Position numbers and translations under genes: made by a program. A stretch of DNA of 64,000 bases from Streptomyces sp. NBC_01549 (GTDB lineage Bacteria > Actinomycetota > Actinomycetes > Streptomycetales > Streptomycetaceae), in the NCBI RefSeq assembly GCF_026339955.1, contig NZ_JAPEPW010000002.1:682001-746000 (forward strand), in the 5' to 3' direction. The notes under the pieces are model-generated. The model did not search any database, was not told the DNA's origin, and worked only from the letters and a program-made list of their open reading frames with translations. Shown here piece by piece: positions 52,326-60,481 of this stretch; positions within the stretch are counted from its first letter, which is position 1; each line of letters begins with the position of its first letter.

Positions 52326-52496
52326 ATGATGAACGCAGCGACGACGGGCCTCGCGGCCGGCATGGCTCTGGGCTTCGCCGGATACTTCGGCGGCTTCTGG
52401 GCATTCCTGCTGGTTCTGGTTCTGGGTGCGGTGGGGCTGATCGTCGGCCTCGTCGTGCAGGGCGACCTCGACCTCCGTGCGCGGAGGCAGCGGTGA
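52326..52496 (+). CDS. Small membrane protein (56 aa) in Asp23 operon
   Basis: ATG 52326 (or 52329) encodes MMNAATTGLAAGMALGFAGY, FGGFWAFLLVLVLGAVGLIV, GLVVQGDLDLRARRQR: two short hydrophobic hairpin helices and a basic tail, similar to DUF2273-like membrane proteins of Asp23 clusters. Its stop overlaps the next start (GTGA), showing translational coupling. Confidence 0.8.
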   Translation: MMNAATTGLAAGMALGFAGYFGGFWAFLLVLVLGAVGLIVGLVVQGDLDLRARRQR

Positions 52497-52906
52497 GTAC
52501 CCGGCCCGGTTCCCAACCCCCTGGCGAAGGGGCCGGCCCGCCGGGGCGATCCGCCGACCTGCCGCCTCCGGCCGAACGGGGCGCCACCGTCATCCCGGAA
52601 AGGGTGGTCGCCCGTATCGCCGCCAGGGCCGCACGCACAGCCCAGTCCCGGCGCGCCGCCATACCGCCCGACCGGAGCGGGCCGGCGGCACCCAGCGCCT
52701 CGGCAGCCGTCCGTACCGGATCGGTGCGCCTGCACCTGGCCATGGACCTGCCCTACCCCACCGATATCCCCCACGTCTGCGAGCGGATCCAGCACGACGT
52801 CGCCGAACGGGTGACTCAGCTGACCGGCTTGGAGGTGGGAGAGGTCACCCTCACCGTCCGGCAGCTGCTGACCGCCGCCAACGCGAGCCGGGGACGGGTC
52901 CGATGA
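52493..52906 (+). CDS. Asp23/Gls24-like protein
   Basis: Product of 137 aa from GTG 52493 (VSTRPGSQPPGEGAGPPG), overlapping the preceding gene by 4 bp. The Asp23-like part is TVIPERVVARIAARAARTAQ and VRLHLAMDLPYPTDIPHVCE, RIQHDVAERVTQLTGLEVGE, VTLTVRQLL. A divergent paralogue of the protein two genes upstream; it lacks the Gly-rich N-terminus and the acidic tail. Confidence 0.85.
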   Translation: MSTRPGSQPPGEGAGPPGRSADLPPPAERGATVIPERVVARIAARAARTAQSRRAAIPPDRSGPAAPSASAAVRTGSVRLHLAMDLPYPTDIPHVCERIQHDVAERVTQLTGLEVGEVTLTVRQLLTAANASRGRVR

Positions 52907-52958
52907 GGCGCCACGCGGCCCGGGCCGCCGGGCACGCCGCGCAGAAAGGAGGACCGGA

Positions 52959-53669
52959 ATGACACCCGACCCGGACCCTCCCGCACGCAGCTCCACGCCA
53001 TCCGCGCGCCATGCCAGCGTGCCGATGACGAAGGAGCTTGAGCAGCCGGGGGAGCCGACAGAGCCCGGTCCACCCGAACACGACGCGCCCCTTCCGCCGG
53101 ACTTGGCGGCGGGCGAGCACGACAGAGGGCACCGCACCCACCGCCCGTGGTCCGCGCGCCGCATTCCTGCCGCGCTGGTCGCCTCGGTGATTCTCGTGGC
53201 GGCGGTCGCGGCGCTGTTCGACGTCGTCGCCGTACGGGCGGGACGCCCTGCGGCAGCCTGGCGACGGCACCTGGCCGACGAATTGGCCACCCGCCCCTTG
53301 GACGACGTGTGGGTGCTCACGGGGGCCGCCGTGGCCGCCGCGCTCGGCATCTGGTTGATCGTCGTGGCCCTCACCCCCGGCCTACGCCACTGGCTGCCCC
53401 TGCGCTCCCCCGCGCCCGGGCTGCGGGCCTCCCTGGACCGCGACGGCGCCGCCGACCTGCTGCGCGACGCCGCCATGCGGGTCCCGGGAGTCAGCACGGC
53501 TCGCGTCCGAGTGCGCCGCCATCGCGTCAAGGCCCGCGCGGACGTCCGCTTCCGCGACCCCCAGCAGGTGAAGGACGACCTCACCGCCGTCCTCGACGAG
53601 GAGCGCGATCAGCTCGCCCTCGCCCGCCCTCCCCGCATCGTCGTACGAGTGCGGCGACACACCGACTGA
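52959..53669 (+). CDS. DUF6286-type membrane protein with Asp23-like C-terminus
   Basis: Product of 236 aa with an excellent RBS (AAAGGAGGACCGGA). A 65-residue disordered acidic N-terminus precedes two membrane helices (IPAALVASVILVAAVAALFDVV and VWVLTGAAVAAALGIWLIVVALT). The cytosolic C-terminus (GAADLLRDAAMRVPGVSTAR, VRVRRHRVKARADVRF) resembles an Asp23-like module. Two-helix plus Asp23-like architecture fits a membrane anchor for Asp23 assemblies. Confidence 0.85.
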   Translation: MTPDPDPPARSSTPSARHASVPMTKELEQPGEPTEPGPPEHDAPLPPDLAAGEHDRGHRTHRPWSARRIPAALVASVILVAAVAALFDVVAVRAGRPAAAWRRHLADELATRPLDDVWVLTGAAVAAALGIWLIVVALTPGLRHWLPLRSPAPGLRASLDRDGAADLLRDAAMRVPGVSTARVRVRRHRVKARADVRFRDPQQVKDDLTAVLDEERDQLALARPPRIVVRVRRHTD

Positions 53670-53698
53670 GCGAAACCTTCCATACCGGAGCCCACACC

Positions 53699-54316
53699 AT
53701 GACGCCGCGAACCGTACTCAACCGCAGTCTGCTGACCCTCGCCGGACTGGTACTGCTCGGCGGCGGTCTGCTGATTCTCTTCGCCGGACTCGACGTCTAC
53801 CGGCGACACGATCTGGTCCCGCCCGTCGGCTGGCCCCTGACCACCCCGCACGACGTCCTGCTCGGCTCTGCCGACCGGGCCCGCTGGAGCGGTCAGGGCT
53901 GGTGGTGGTGGCCCGCGGTCATCGCCACCCTCACCGTCGTCGCCCTGCTCGCCCTGTGGTGGCTGCTCGCCCAACTGCACCGACGCCACCCCGGAGCGCT
54001 GCCCGTTGGCGGCACACCCCCGCAGGAAGGCGTCGAACTGCGCGACCACGCGCTCAGCGACGCGATCGCCGCCGAAGCCGGTGCCCTGCCGGGAGTTGAG
54101 CATGCAACCGTGCACATCACCGGCCGGCCTGACCACCCCCGCACCCACATCACACTTTCTCTCACCCCTCAGGGTGCACCCGGCGCCGCCCTCGACGCCT
54201 TGTACGAAGGCCCGCTCCGTACCGCTCGTCGGTCCACCGGCTTCCCCGACACCCCCCACATGCACACCGATGTCCGCCTACAGGTCGCCCACGACAAACC
54301 GCACCGCGCAGAGTAA
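53699..54316 (+). CDS. amaP: AmaP-like alkaline-shock membrane anchor
   Basis: Product of 205 aa from ATG 53699 after CCGGAG. Two membrane segments: LNRSLLTLAGLVLLGGGLLILFAGLDVY and WWWWPAVIATLTVVALLALWWLLAQL. The C-terminal domain (LRDHALSDAIAAEAGALPGV, EHATVHITGRPDHPRTHITL) is Asp23-like. In firmicutes AmaP tethers Asp23 to the membrane; here it sits last in the same operon as three Asp23-type genes. The symbol reflects family resemblance only. Confidence 0.82.
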   Translation: MTPRTVLNRSLLTLAGLVLLGGGLLILFAGLDVYRRHDLVPPVGWPLTTPHDVLLGSADRARWSGQGWWWWPAVIATLTVVALLALWWLLAQLHRRHPGALPVGGTPPQEGVELRDHALSDAIAAEAGALPGVEHATVHITGRPDHPRTHITLSLTPQGAPGAALDALYEGPLRTARRSTGFPDTPHMHTDVRLQVAHDKPHRAE

Positions 54317-54473
54317 GGCAGGAGACCGACGGCCTGCCTCGGCAACAGATCCCGCTTGCACGCACGAGGGGCTCCCAGTTGCCGAGCCCCGCGGGCAGGC
54401 GCACGGTGAAGAAAGATGTGTCGGTCCTGAACGGGCCGCGTTTCCCAGCGTCTTCGAGAGGACGGCGATTCCG

Positions 54474-54662
54474 ATGGCCAAGGCCAAGGGCAAGGGCAAT
54501 GCGAAGGTGCATCAGATCAGGGGCAAGATGAAGGAGACTCTCGGCAAGGCCCTGGGGGACTCATCGATGCAGCAGGCTGGACGTGGGGAACAGCTGCGTG
54601 CCAAGGCACATGAGATGACGGAAAGGGCGGCGGGCCACCTCCGTAAGCGGAACGGGCACTGA
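54474..54662 (+). CDS. CsbD-family small stress protein
   Basis: Product of 62 aa from ATG 54474 after GAGAGGACGG. MAKAKGKGNAKVHQIRGKMK, ETLGKALGDSSMQQAGRGEQ, LRAKAHEMTERAAGH shows the CsbD pattern of Lys-rich helices with an AGRGEQ segment. It lies 157 bp downstream of the amaP gene and before the gas-vesicle genes, fitting a general-stress regulon shared with both. Confidence 0.88.
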   Translation: MAKAKGKGNAKVHQIRGKMKETLGKALGDSSMQQAGRGEQLRAKAHEMTERAAGHLRKRNGH

Positions 54663-54893
54663 TCGAGGACGTACGGCTGGTCCGCATCTTCGGGGGTCGT
54701 GTCGTCAACGTCGATATCGCGCCGGACGCGGGTGATCGCGCAGTGGTTCAAGCGCCGCGCCCGCGCCCGTCCGACGACTTCTCCAACCGGTCGCTCACTC
54801 CGGCCAAAAGACGAGGTCTGAGAGTCCGGGAACACCAGCCGACCAACTCTCGGGGCAGGTCACGCCGAGGGGAATCGCACGGCTCGGGCCGCG

Positions 54894-55853
54894 TCAGCCC
54901 TCGTCCTCGTCGTCCTCCTCGGCGTACTCGTCCTCTGGCCCCTCTTCGTCGTACTCGTCTTCTTCCTCGGGCGCCTCTTCGTCGGGCGCCTCTTCGTCGT
55001 ACTCCTCCTGCTCCTCGTTCTCCCCTGCCGCTTCCTCCTCTTCCAGTGCTTCCTCATGGCTGCGAACTACCTCGCCGTCGCGGATCTCTCCGCGCCAGCC
55101 CTCGACGTCCTCGTCGGCGAACGTGACATAGCGCTGGAAGTTCTTGAAGTCCAGCCGCAAACGGCGTCCTTGGGCCCGCCACAGGTTGCCCGTCTTCTCG
55201 AAGAAACCCGATGGGTAGTACTCGACGACCAGCACGATCCGCGTCAAGTCGGGCGTGAGTTCGTGGAAACTGACACAGCCGTGAGTAGTGCCTTTCGCAC
55301 CCTCAGAGTTCCACACGATTCGATCGTCCGGCACCTGTTCCTGAACCGTCGCCTTCCAACCCCGAGTCGAGGGACCGACCTTCACCTTCCAGTCACTGGC
55401 GGTCTCGTCGTTCCGGGACACACTCCGTACGCCCTTGGTGAAGTCGCTGAACTCCTCGTACTGGGTCCAGTAGTTGTACGCCACTCGGATCGGCACACCG
55501 ACGTCCAGCACTTCAATGATGTTCATCACCTTGGTGCTGCCGGACTTTCCTCCGCGTCCCCCGCCGAAAACGTTCTTGACCTTGTCCATCACCTTGTCTT
55601 TGAGCCCCTTGGCCTTCTCGCCGACGAACGCCTTCAAGGGGGAATCACCTTTGAGAATGCGTCCGCCGATGCCGAGAAGAGATCCGCCGTTCTCGGCCGT
55701 GTCAAGGAGTTGGTCGGTGACATCCCCCAACTTTTCCCCGGCCTTGTCGACGAGATGCTCGACCTGAGCACCGAGGAAGTCGGTCAGTTCGTCACGCAAC
55801 ATGTCGAGGCCGGAGCCCTCTCCCCGGCCGGAGTCTCGCTCTTTGTCGGCCAT
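54894..55853 (-). CDS. Gas-vesicle cluster SRPBCC protein (GvpZ-like)
   Basis: Product of 319 aa. Residues 1-110 are amphipathic helices (LDMLRDELTDFLGAQVEHLVDKAGEKLG) and a Gly-rich linker. Residues 115-260 form an SRPBCC/cyclase-dehydrase domain (IEVLDVGVPIRVAYNYWTQY, EEFSDFTKGVRSV). The last 60 residues are almost only Glu, Asp, Tyr and Ala. It starts 3 bp after the stop of the upstream accessory gene and is divergent from gvpO. Streptomyces gas-vesicle clusters carry such a protein (GvpZ in S. coelicolor naming, from memory). Confidence 0.82.
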   Translation of the reverse strand: MADKERDSGRGEGSGLDMLRDELTDFLGAQVEHLVDKAGEKLGDVTDQLLDTAENGGSLLGIGGRILKGDSPLKAFVGEKAKGLKDKVMDKVKNVFGGGRGGKSGSTKVMNIIEVLDVGVPIRVAYNYWTQYEEFSDFTKGVRSVSRNDETASDWKVKVGPSTRGWKATVQEQVPDDRIVWNSEGAKGTTHGCVSFHELTPDLTRIVLVVEYYPSGFFEKTGNLWRAQGRRLRLDFKNFQRYVTFADEDVEGWRGEIRDGEVVRSHEEALEEEEAAGENEEQEEYDEEAPDEEAPEEEDEYDEEGPEDEYAEEDDEDEG

Positions 55854-55856
55854 GAC

Positions 55857-56846
55857 CTACCTCCGCCGCGCGGGAGTCTTCTTGGCAGTCGCCTTCTTCG
55901 CGGAGGCCGCCTTCTTGGACGGGGCCTTCTTCGCGGACGCGCTCTTCGTCGGTGCCCTCTTCGTCGGTGCCCTCTTCGCCGCCGCCTTCTTGGCAGGGGG
56001 CGGAGACTTCTTCGCGGTCTTCTTCGCCGGCGCCGACTTCTTGGCGGCAGCCTTCTTAGCCGCGGGCCTCTGCGCCGCCGACTTCTTGGCCGGGGGCCTC
56101 TGCGCCGCGGTCTTCTTCGCGGGGGCCTTCTTCTCGGGAGTTCTCCTCGCAGGAGTCCTCTTCCTGGCGGGAGCGGCTTCCTTGGCGGCCACCCGACGGG
56201 GAGAGGGTTTGGCCGCGCGCTTCCTTCCCGCTACGGGGCGGCGACGACGCCGTGGCGGCTCCTCCTCAGCCTCTTCCTCTGGCTCTTCCTCCTCCGGTTC
56301 TTCTTCCTCTTCTTCCTCCTCCGCTTCTGCCTCCGGTTCTTCTTCCTCCTCCGCTTCTGCCTCCGGTTCTTCTGCCTCCTCTTCCTCCTCCTCTTCTTCT
56401 TCGAATTCCCCCTCAGGCTCTTCCTCGTCCTCTTCCTCCTCCGGTTCCTCCTCGCCCTCCGCCTCCCCCTCGTCGTCGTAGCGCTCCTCGCCCTCCTCAG
56501 GCTCTTCCTCACCCTCTTCCTCCTCGCCCTTCTCCTCACCGATGCGCAGCGTGCGCTCGTGGAGAGACTCGGCGAGGCCGGCGAGGCGCCGGTCGGCGGT
56601 GGCGGCCAGGGCTTTGCGTCCGGCGTCCAGCAGCTCGCCGCGCACCTGCTCATTCAGCTCGGCGACTCCAGGAACGTCACCGAGTTTCTGCAGGCCGGTC
56701 GTCAACAGCTGCTGCGGATCGAGCCCAAATCGGCGACCTGCGAGATAAGTTGCCAGCCCGAAGGCGAAACGGGCTTTCTTCGTACGTCCGAGCACATAGC
56801 CAGCTGCGACCGCGGCGGCGAGGCCGATCTTGGTCGTGTCGTTCAT
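55857..56846 (-). CDS. Gas-vesicle cluster protein with acidic block and histone-H1-like tail (GvpY-like)
   Basis: Product of 329 aa from ATG 56846 (MNDTTKIGLAAAVAAGYVLG) after AGGGAA. It opens with a short hydrophobic segment and a folded helical part to about residue 100. About 100 residues then consist mostly of Glu (EEEEEAEEPEAEAEEEEEPE), and the last 110 are a Lys/Ala/Pro-rich histone-like tail with repeated APAKKTAAKK motifs. The tail resembles bacterial H1-type DNA-binding tails. It is co-transcribed with the SRPBCC gene and divergent from gvpO. The role in vesicle formation is unknown. Confidence 0.78.
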   Translation of the reverse strand: MNDTTKIGLAAAVAAGYVLGRTKKARFAFGLATYLAGRRFGLDPQQLLTTGLQKLGDVPGVAELNEQVRGELLDAGRKALAATADRRLAGLAESLHERTLRIGEEKGEEEEGEEEPEEGEERYDDEGEAEGEEEPEEEEDEEEPEGEFEEEEEEEEEAEEPEAEAEEEEEPEAEAEEEEEEEEPEEEEPEEEAEEEPPRRRRRPVAGRKRAAKPSPRRVAAKEAAPARKRTPARRTPEKKAPAKKTAAQRPPAKKSAAQRPAAKKAAAKKSAPAKKTAKKSPPPAKKAAAKRAPTKRAPTKSASAKKAPSKKAASAKKATAKKTPARRR

Positions 56847-57125
56847 GAGCCGGTTCCCTTCGGAAAGGGGAGGTGAACACACTCGAATACGGGCCAACAT
56901 CCCCTGCTCAACCAGTGATTGAGACAGAAGCGGATCGCACGCGACGCGTCTCTCGGCCCGCCGAGAGCACCCCGGACACACCATGCGACCCCACCGGGGC
57001 AGGTCGTGACCCCACCGGGCAGGTTCACTCAAAGCCATCCATGCCCGACGATATGTACCCCTATATGATGGAATTATAGTGTTCGCGCGTGGAGTATGGC
57101 GCGCGCTCCGACCACCGGAGAGACC
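56847..57125. promoter_or_regulatory. Divergent promoter region of the gas-vesicle cluster
   Basis: A gene-free 279 bp. Near 57050-57080 it is AT-rich (GATATGTACCCCTATATGATG, then GAATTATAGTG). On the minus strand TATAAT lies at 57073-57078 and GGGTAC, a sigma-B-like -10, at 57055-57060. The direct repeat GACCCCACCGGG(C)CAGGT occurs at 56989 and 57009. Start sites cannot be fixed by eye. Confidence 0.4.
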
Positions 57126-57476
57126 ATGGCCGCAGCAGAACCCCGGCGGCGATCCAGCAGCAGTGGCCGCAGCACGGACCGGGGGACCACAGGTGGCCCC
57201 CGGCGACGCTCCGGCAAGGGCAACGCAGCCTGGGCCATTCGTTCCGCAGTCGAACAACTTCAGCAGTTGCTCGGGCGGGCCCCCGAGTCCGTCTCGGCAC
57301 TGAAATCCACCGAGGCCGGTTGGGAGGCCGACGTCGAGGTACTCGAACTGGAACGCGTCCCCGAAACCACGAGCGTGATGGCTACCTATCGAGTGACGCT
57401 CGACGAGGAAGGCGACCTGGTGGAGTACCGAAGGACGCGTCGCTACAGCCGCGGCCAGATCGACCGGCTGGGCTGA
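57126..57476 (+). CDS. gvpO: Gas vesicle protein GvpO
   Basis: Product of 116 aa from ATG 57126 (MAAAEPRRRSSSS) after GGAGAGACC; a start 30 bp upstream has no RBS. A basic Ser/Arg-rich N-terminus precedes the GvpO domain AAWAIRSAVEQLQQLLGRAP, ESVSALKSTEAGWEADVEVL, ELERVPETTSVMATYRVTLD. It is the first gene of an eight-gene plus-strand gas-vesicle operon, as in other Streptomyces. Confidence 0.93.
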   Translation: MAAAEPRRRSSSSGRSTDRGTTGGPRRRSGKGNAAWAIRSAVEQLQQLLGRAPESVSALKSTEAGWEADVEVLELERVPETTSVMATYRVTLDEEGDLVEYRRTRRYSRGQIDRLG

Positions 57477-57504
57477 GGCCGCAAGGGTCATGAAGGGAGG
57501 CACC

Positions 57505-57981
57505 ATGACGGTGGTGCCGCAGAGTGGAGGCGCTGTCGCGCGCGGTGGTGGCGGTGGCACCAGCCTCTACGACGTCTTGGAACTCATTCTGGATCGCGGG
57601 CTTGTCATAGACGTCTTCGTCCGTGTGTCACTGGTGGGGATCGAAATCCTCAAGATCGACGCTCGTATCGTCGTGGCCAGCGTCGACACCTATTTGCGTT
57701 TCGCCGAGGCATGCAACCGTCTCGACCTCGAGACCGGGAGAAAGGCACCCGCCCAGTTGACCGACATCGTCGGAGACACGGTGGAGAGCGGAGCCAAGGG
57801 CAAATCTAAGGGGGCCCTCTCCGGCGCGGCGGAAGCGGTCACCGATTCCCTCAAGGGGATCACCGGCCGTGACGCCGGTGAAGAGGAGGAGGCCGAGGAA
57901 GAAGACGAAGGCAAGGAAAAGGAACCCGTGGAGAGGCGACGGCGGCCGGCTCGGCGCACCTCCCGACGTGAGCGCGAATAA
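57505..57981 (+). CDS. gvpA: Gas vesicle structural protein GvpA
   Basis: Product of 158 aa from ATG 57505 after AAGGGAGG. The GvpA core is SLYDVLELILDRGLVIDVFV, RVSLVGIEILKIDARIVVAS, VDTYLRFAEACNRL, the alpha-beta-beta-alpha rib-forming subunit. Unlike cyanobacterial GvpA (about 70 aa) it has a 75-residue charged C-terminal extension (EEEEAEEEDEGKEKEP then an Arg-rich end), typical of actinobacterial GvpA. Confidence 0.93.
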   Translation: MTVVPQSGGAVARGGGGGTSLYDVLELILDRGLVIDVFVRVSLVGIEILKIDARIVVASVDTYLRFAEACNRLDLETGRKAPAQLTDIVGDTVESGAKGKSKGALSGAAEAVTDSLKGITGRDAGEEEEAEEEDEGKEKEPVERRRRPARRTSRRERE

Positions 57982-58008
57982 GGCTCGCCCGGCGAGAAGG
58001 AATGAGCC

Positions 58009-58722
58009 ATGGCCGTATACATCTACTCCATCACCGGCAAGCAGCACCCGCTCCGCCTCGACGGTCTCAGCGGAGTCGGTGAGTCACCGGCGGGCCTGCG
58101 GGCAGTGACAGCGGGACCGCTGTGCGCTGTGGTAAGCGACGCACCAGAGGATCTACGCCCCAAGCGCCGCGACGTCATCGCCCACCAGGAAGTGCAGAAG
58201 CGCCTCATGGCTGACGGCACTGTGCTCCCCATGCGGTTTGGCCTCATCGCCGAGAACGACGAGGCCGTCCTGCTGGCTCTGGAGCAGAATGCCGCGGACT
58301 ATACGGACAGACTTCAAGTACTGGAGGGGTGCACCGAGTACCACCTCAAGGCGTCGCAGGACGAAGACGCGCTGCTGCGGCAGATCCTGCGGGAGTCGGA
58401 CGTGGCACGAGAACTCAATGACGAGATCCGCAGCGGCACCGCCGACCCCGACGCATCGCTACGACTCGGTGAGCTGGTCGCCCAAGAAGTGATGGCACGG
58501 CAAGAGGCGCTGGCAGCGGGTGTGGTCGAAGCGCTGCGCCCCTTCGCCCGGACTCTTGAAACATCCCAGCCGACGGGTTCGGACTTTATCAACGTGTCGT
58601 TCCTGGTGACCGAGGAGCAGGAAGAGGCATTCGTCACCTCGGAGTTGAGCGTCGCCCACCAGATGGGCGACGACTTCGACTTCCGGCTCAACGGCCCCCT
58701 GCCCCCCTACAGCTTCGTCTGA
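58009..58722 (+). CDS. gvpF: Gas vesicle protein GvpF (GvpL/GvpF family)
   Basis: Product of 237 aa from ATG 58009 after AAGGAATG. It opens MAVYIYSITGKQHPLRLDGL and contains VTAGPLCAVVSDAPEDLRPK, HQEVQKRLMADGTVLPMRFG and the C-terminal FINVSFLVTEEQEEAFV, GPLPPYSFV, which is the GvpF/L pattern. It lies between gvpA and gvpG and probably works in vesicle nucleation with the other accessory subunits. Confidence 0.92.
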   Translation: MAVYIYSITGKQHPLRLDGLSGVGESPAGLRAVTAGPLCAVVSDAPEDLRPKRRDVIAHQEVQKRLMADGTVLPMRFGLIAENDEAVLLALEQNAADYTDRLQVLEGCTEYHLKASQDEDALLRQILRESDVARELNDEIRSGTADPDASLRLGELVAQEVMARQEALAAGVVEALRPFARTLETSQPTGSDFINVSFLVTEEQEEAFVTSELSVAHQMGDDFDFRLNGPLPPYSFV

Positions 58723-58732
58723 AGGAGTTCTC

Positions 58733-58975
58733 ATGGGCCTGCTCACACAGCTCGTCACCCTTCCCCTGGCACCCGTGCGCGGCGTCGTATGGGTAGTGGA
58801 GCGCGTCCGGGAGGAAGCCGAGAACCAGTACTACGACCCCGCGCCGGTGCACCGCGAACTCGCCGAGCTCGAACGTCTCCTCGTCGCAGGCGACATCGAC
58901 GAGGAGACGTTCGACCAGCGCGAGGACGAACTGCTCGACCGGCTGGAGGAGATCCGTGCCTTTCGGCAGGGCTGA
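58733..58975 (+). CDS. gvpG: Gas vesicle protein GvpG
   Basis: Product of 80 aa with GAAGGAG before ATG 58733. MGLLTQLVTLPLAPVRGVVW, VVERVREEAENQYYDPAPVH, RELAELERLLVAGDIDEETF is the standard GvpG sequence pattern: a hydrophobic start and a coiled-coil-like acidic helix. It lies 10 bp after gvpF. Confidence 0.93.
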   Translation: MGLLTQLVTLPLAPVRGVVWVVERVREEAENQYYDPAPVHRELAELERLLVAGDIDEETFDQREDELLDRLEEIRAFRQG

Positions 58976-59014
58976 CACTCCTGATCCGGCACGAGGGAAT
59001 ACGAGGCCGCAACC

Positions 59015-59422
59015 GTGACCGAACCCCTGGCCAACAGGCTCGGTTCTTATCCGTCCCGAGCAGCACCCCCCTACGGGCAGGGCTCGTCCGCGAATCTCGC
59101 CGACATCCTTGAACGGGTACTCGACAAGGGCATCGTCATCGCAGGCGACATACAGATCAACCTTCTCGACATCGAGCTGTTGACCATAAAACTGCGCCTC
59201 CTGGTCGCCTCCGTCGACAAAGCGAAGGAAATGGGCATCGACTGGTGGGAGCACGACCCCTCGCTGTCCTCCCGGAGCAGGGGTGAACAGTCACTGGCCG
59301 AAGAGAACCGCCGGTTGCGGGCCGAGATCGATGCCATCCGCCAGGACAACGCCCTCCCCCCAACGGAGGAAGCGCCCCGAGACTCGCACAGCCGTCGCCG
59401 GGGAAGTGCTCGCGATGAGTGA
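59015..59422 (+). CDS. gvpJ: Gas vesicle protein GvpJ (GvpA/GvpJ family)
   Basis: Product of 135 aa from GTG 59015 (VTEPLANRLGSYPSRAAPPY). The GvpA/J core NLADILERVLDKGIVIAGDI, QINLLDIELLTIKLRLLVAS, VDKAKEMGIDWW is followed by a hydrophilic tail. Trp-Trp and the position before gvpL identify it as the J-type minor subunit. Its stop overlaps the gvpL start by 8 bp. Confidence 0.9.
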   Translation: MTEPLANRLGSYPSRAAPPYGQGSSANLADILERVLDKGIVIAGDIQINLLDIELLTIKLRLLVASVDKAKEMGIDWWEHDPSLSSRSRGEQSLAEENRRLRAEIDAIRQDNALPPTEEAPRDSHSRRRGSARDE

Positions 59423-60242
59423 CCTGCTGACATACGCGTATGCAGTGGTACGCAATGCCGAGGGACTGCGGGAGGCAACCGCGCCGCTCCGGGGCGTCGC
59501 CGACACCCCGGTCAGCCTCGTCACCGACGCCGGCGACGCCCAGCCGGCGCTCGTGGTGAGCCATGTGCCCGGACAGGACTTCCAGGAGGACGCTCTCAAG
59601 CAGCATCTCGAGGACCTGGAGTGGCTGGAGGCGGTGGCCCGCGCGCACCACAGCGTCATCGAAGTTTTGGGCGTGCGCACCACCGTGCTTCCGCTGCGCC
59701 TGGCGACCGTCTATCTCGACGACAACCGAGCTCGGGAGGTGCTGGAAGCCGGGCGAACCATGTTCGCGGAGCGCCTGGCCCAGCTCTCCGAACATGTCGA
59801 ATGGGGGGTCAAGATCTATGTCGAATCGTCTGCGGCTGTCGCGGCGCCGACTGTTCCCGCGGCAGATCTCACCCCCGGGCGCGCCTACCTGCGTAACCGC
59901 CGGCAACAACAAAGTGTTCGCGACACCGTGTACCAGGCGGCGCAGAAGGCCGCCGAACGGGTGGAGGCCGCAGGCCGCAGGCATGCCTCTGACCGTGTCC
60001 GGCATCGCGTACAGCAGGGTCTTCTCGCCGACGCAGCCGGCGCCGTCGGCGAGAACGTCGTGAATGACGCATACCTTGTGCCCCTGAAGCGTTGCGACGA
60101 TTTCCTGGCCGACGTGGCGCATGCCGCTGACGGGCTGGACGGGGTGCGGGTCGAGGCCACCGGCCCCTGGGCTCCGTACTCCTTCGCCATGCCACTCGAT
60201 GAATCCGGCGGTGCCGCAGCCGCAGAGGGAGCACCTCCGTGA
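59415..60242 (+). CDS. gvpL: Gas vesicle protein GvpL (GvpL/GvpF family)
   Basis: Product of 275 aa from ATG 59415 (MSDLLTYAYAVVRNAEGLRE), chosen because it has codon bias and homology from the first residue and overlaps gvpJ. It contains LEAVARAHHSVIEVLGVRTT, VLPLRLATVYLDD, AYLVPLKRCDDFLADVAHAA and the end GPWAPYSFA. The middle is longer than in gvpF. It overlaps gvpS by 4 bp. Confidence 0.92.
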   Translation: MSDLLTYAYAVVRNAEGLREATAPLRGVADTPVSLVTDAGDAQPALVVSHVPGQDFQEDALKQHLEDLEWLEAVARAHHSVIEVLGVRTTVLPLRLATVYLDDNRAREVLEAGRTMFAERLAQLSEHVEWGVKIYVESSAAVAAPTVPAADLTPGRAYLRNRRQQQSVRDTVYQAAQKAAERVEAAGRRHASDRVRHRVQQGLLADAAGAVGENVVNDAYLVPLKRCDDFLADVAHAADGLDGVRVEATGPWAPYSFAMPLDESGGAAAAEGAPP

Positions 60243-60481
60243 TCACGCCTGGCCCTCCGCCGGAGGCCGAGCGCCTGCCTCAGCGGCAGGTCGCTCTCAT
60301 CGATCTGTTGGACCGACTTCTGAGCGGCGGGGTCGTCCTCACCGGTGACATTGTGCTGTCCATCGCGGACATCGATCTAGTACGTATCTCACTGCGCGCC
60401 CTGATCGTTTCCATCAGCGAGCAGAATCCCTCGCCATGGACGAGGACGAATCCGCTGCGAGGCGGCGACCATGGCAACTGA
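60239..60481 (+). CDS. gvpS: Gas vesicle protein GvpS (GvpA/GvpJ family)
   Basis: Product of 80 aa from GTG 60239 (VITPGPPPEAERLPQRQ). The GvpA-type core VALIDLLDRLLSGGVVLTGD, IVLSIADIDLVRISLRALIV is short and lacks the charged extension of GvpA. This position between gvpL and gvpK is GvpS in Streptomyces. It overlaps gvpK by 11 bp. Confidence 0.9.
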   Translation: MITPGPPPEAERLPQRQVALIDLLDRLLSGGVVLTGDIVLSIADIDLVRISLRALIVSISEQNPSPWTRTNPLRGGDHGN

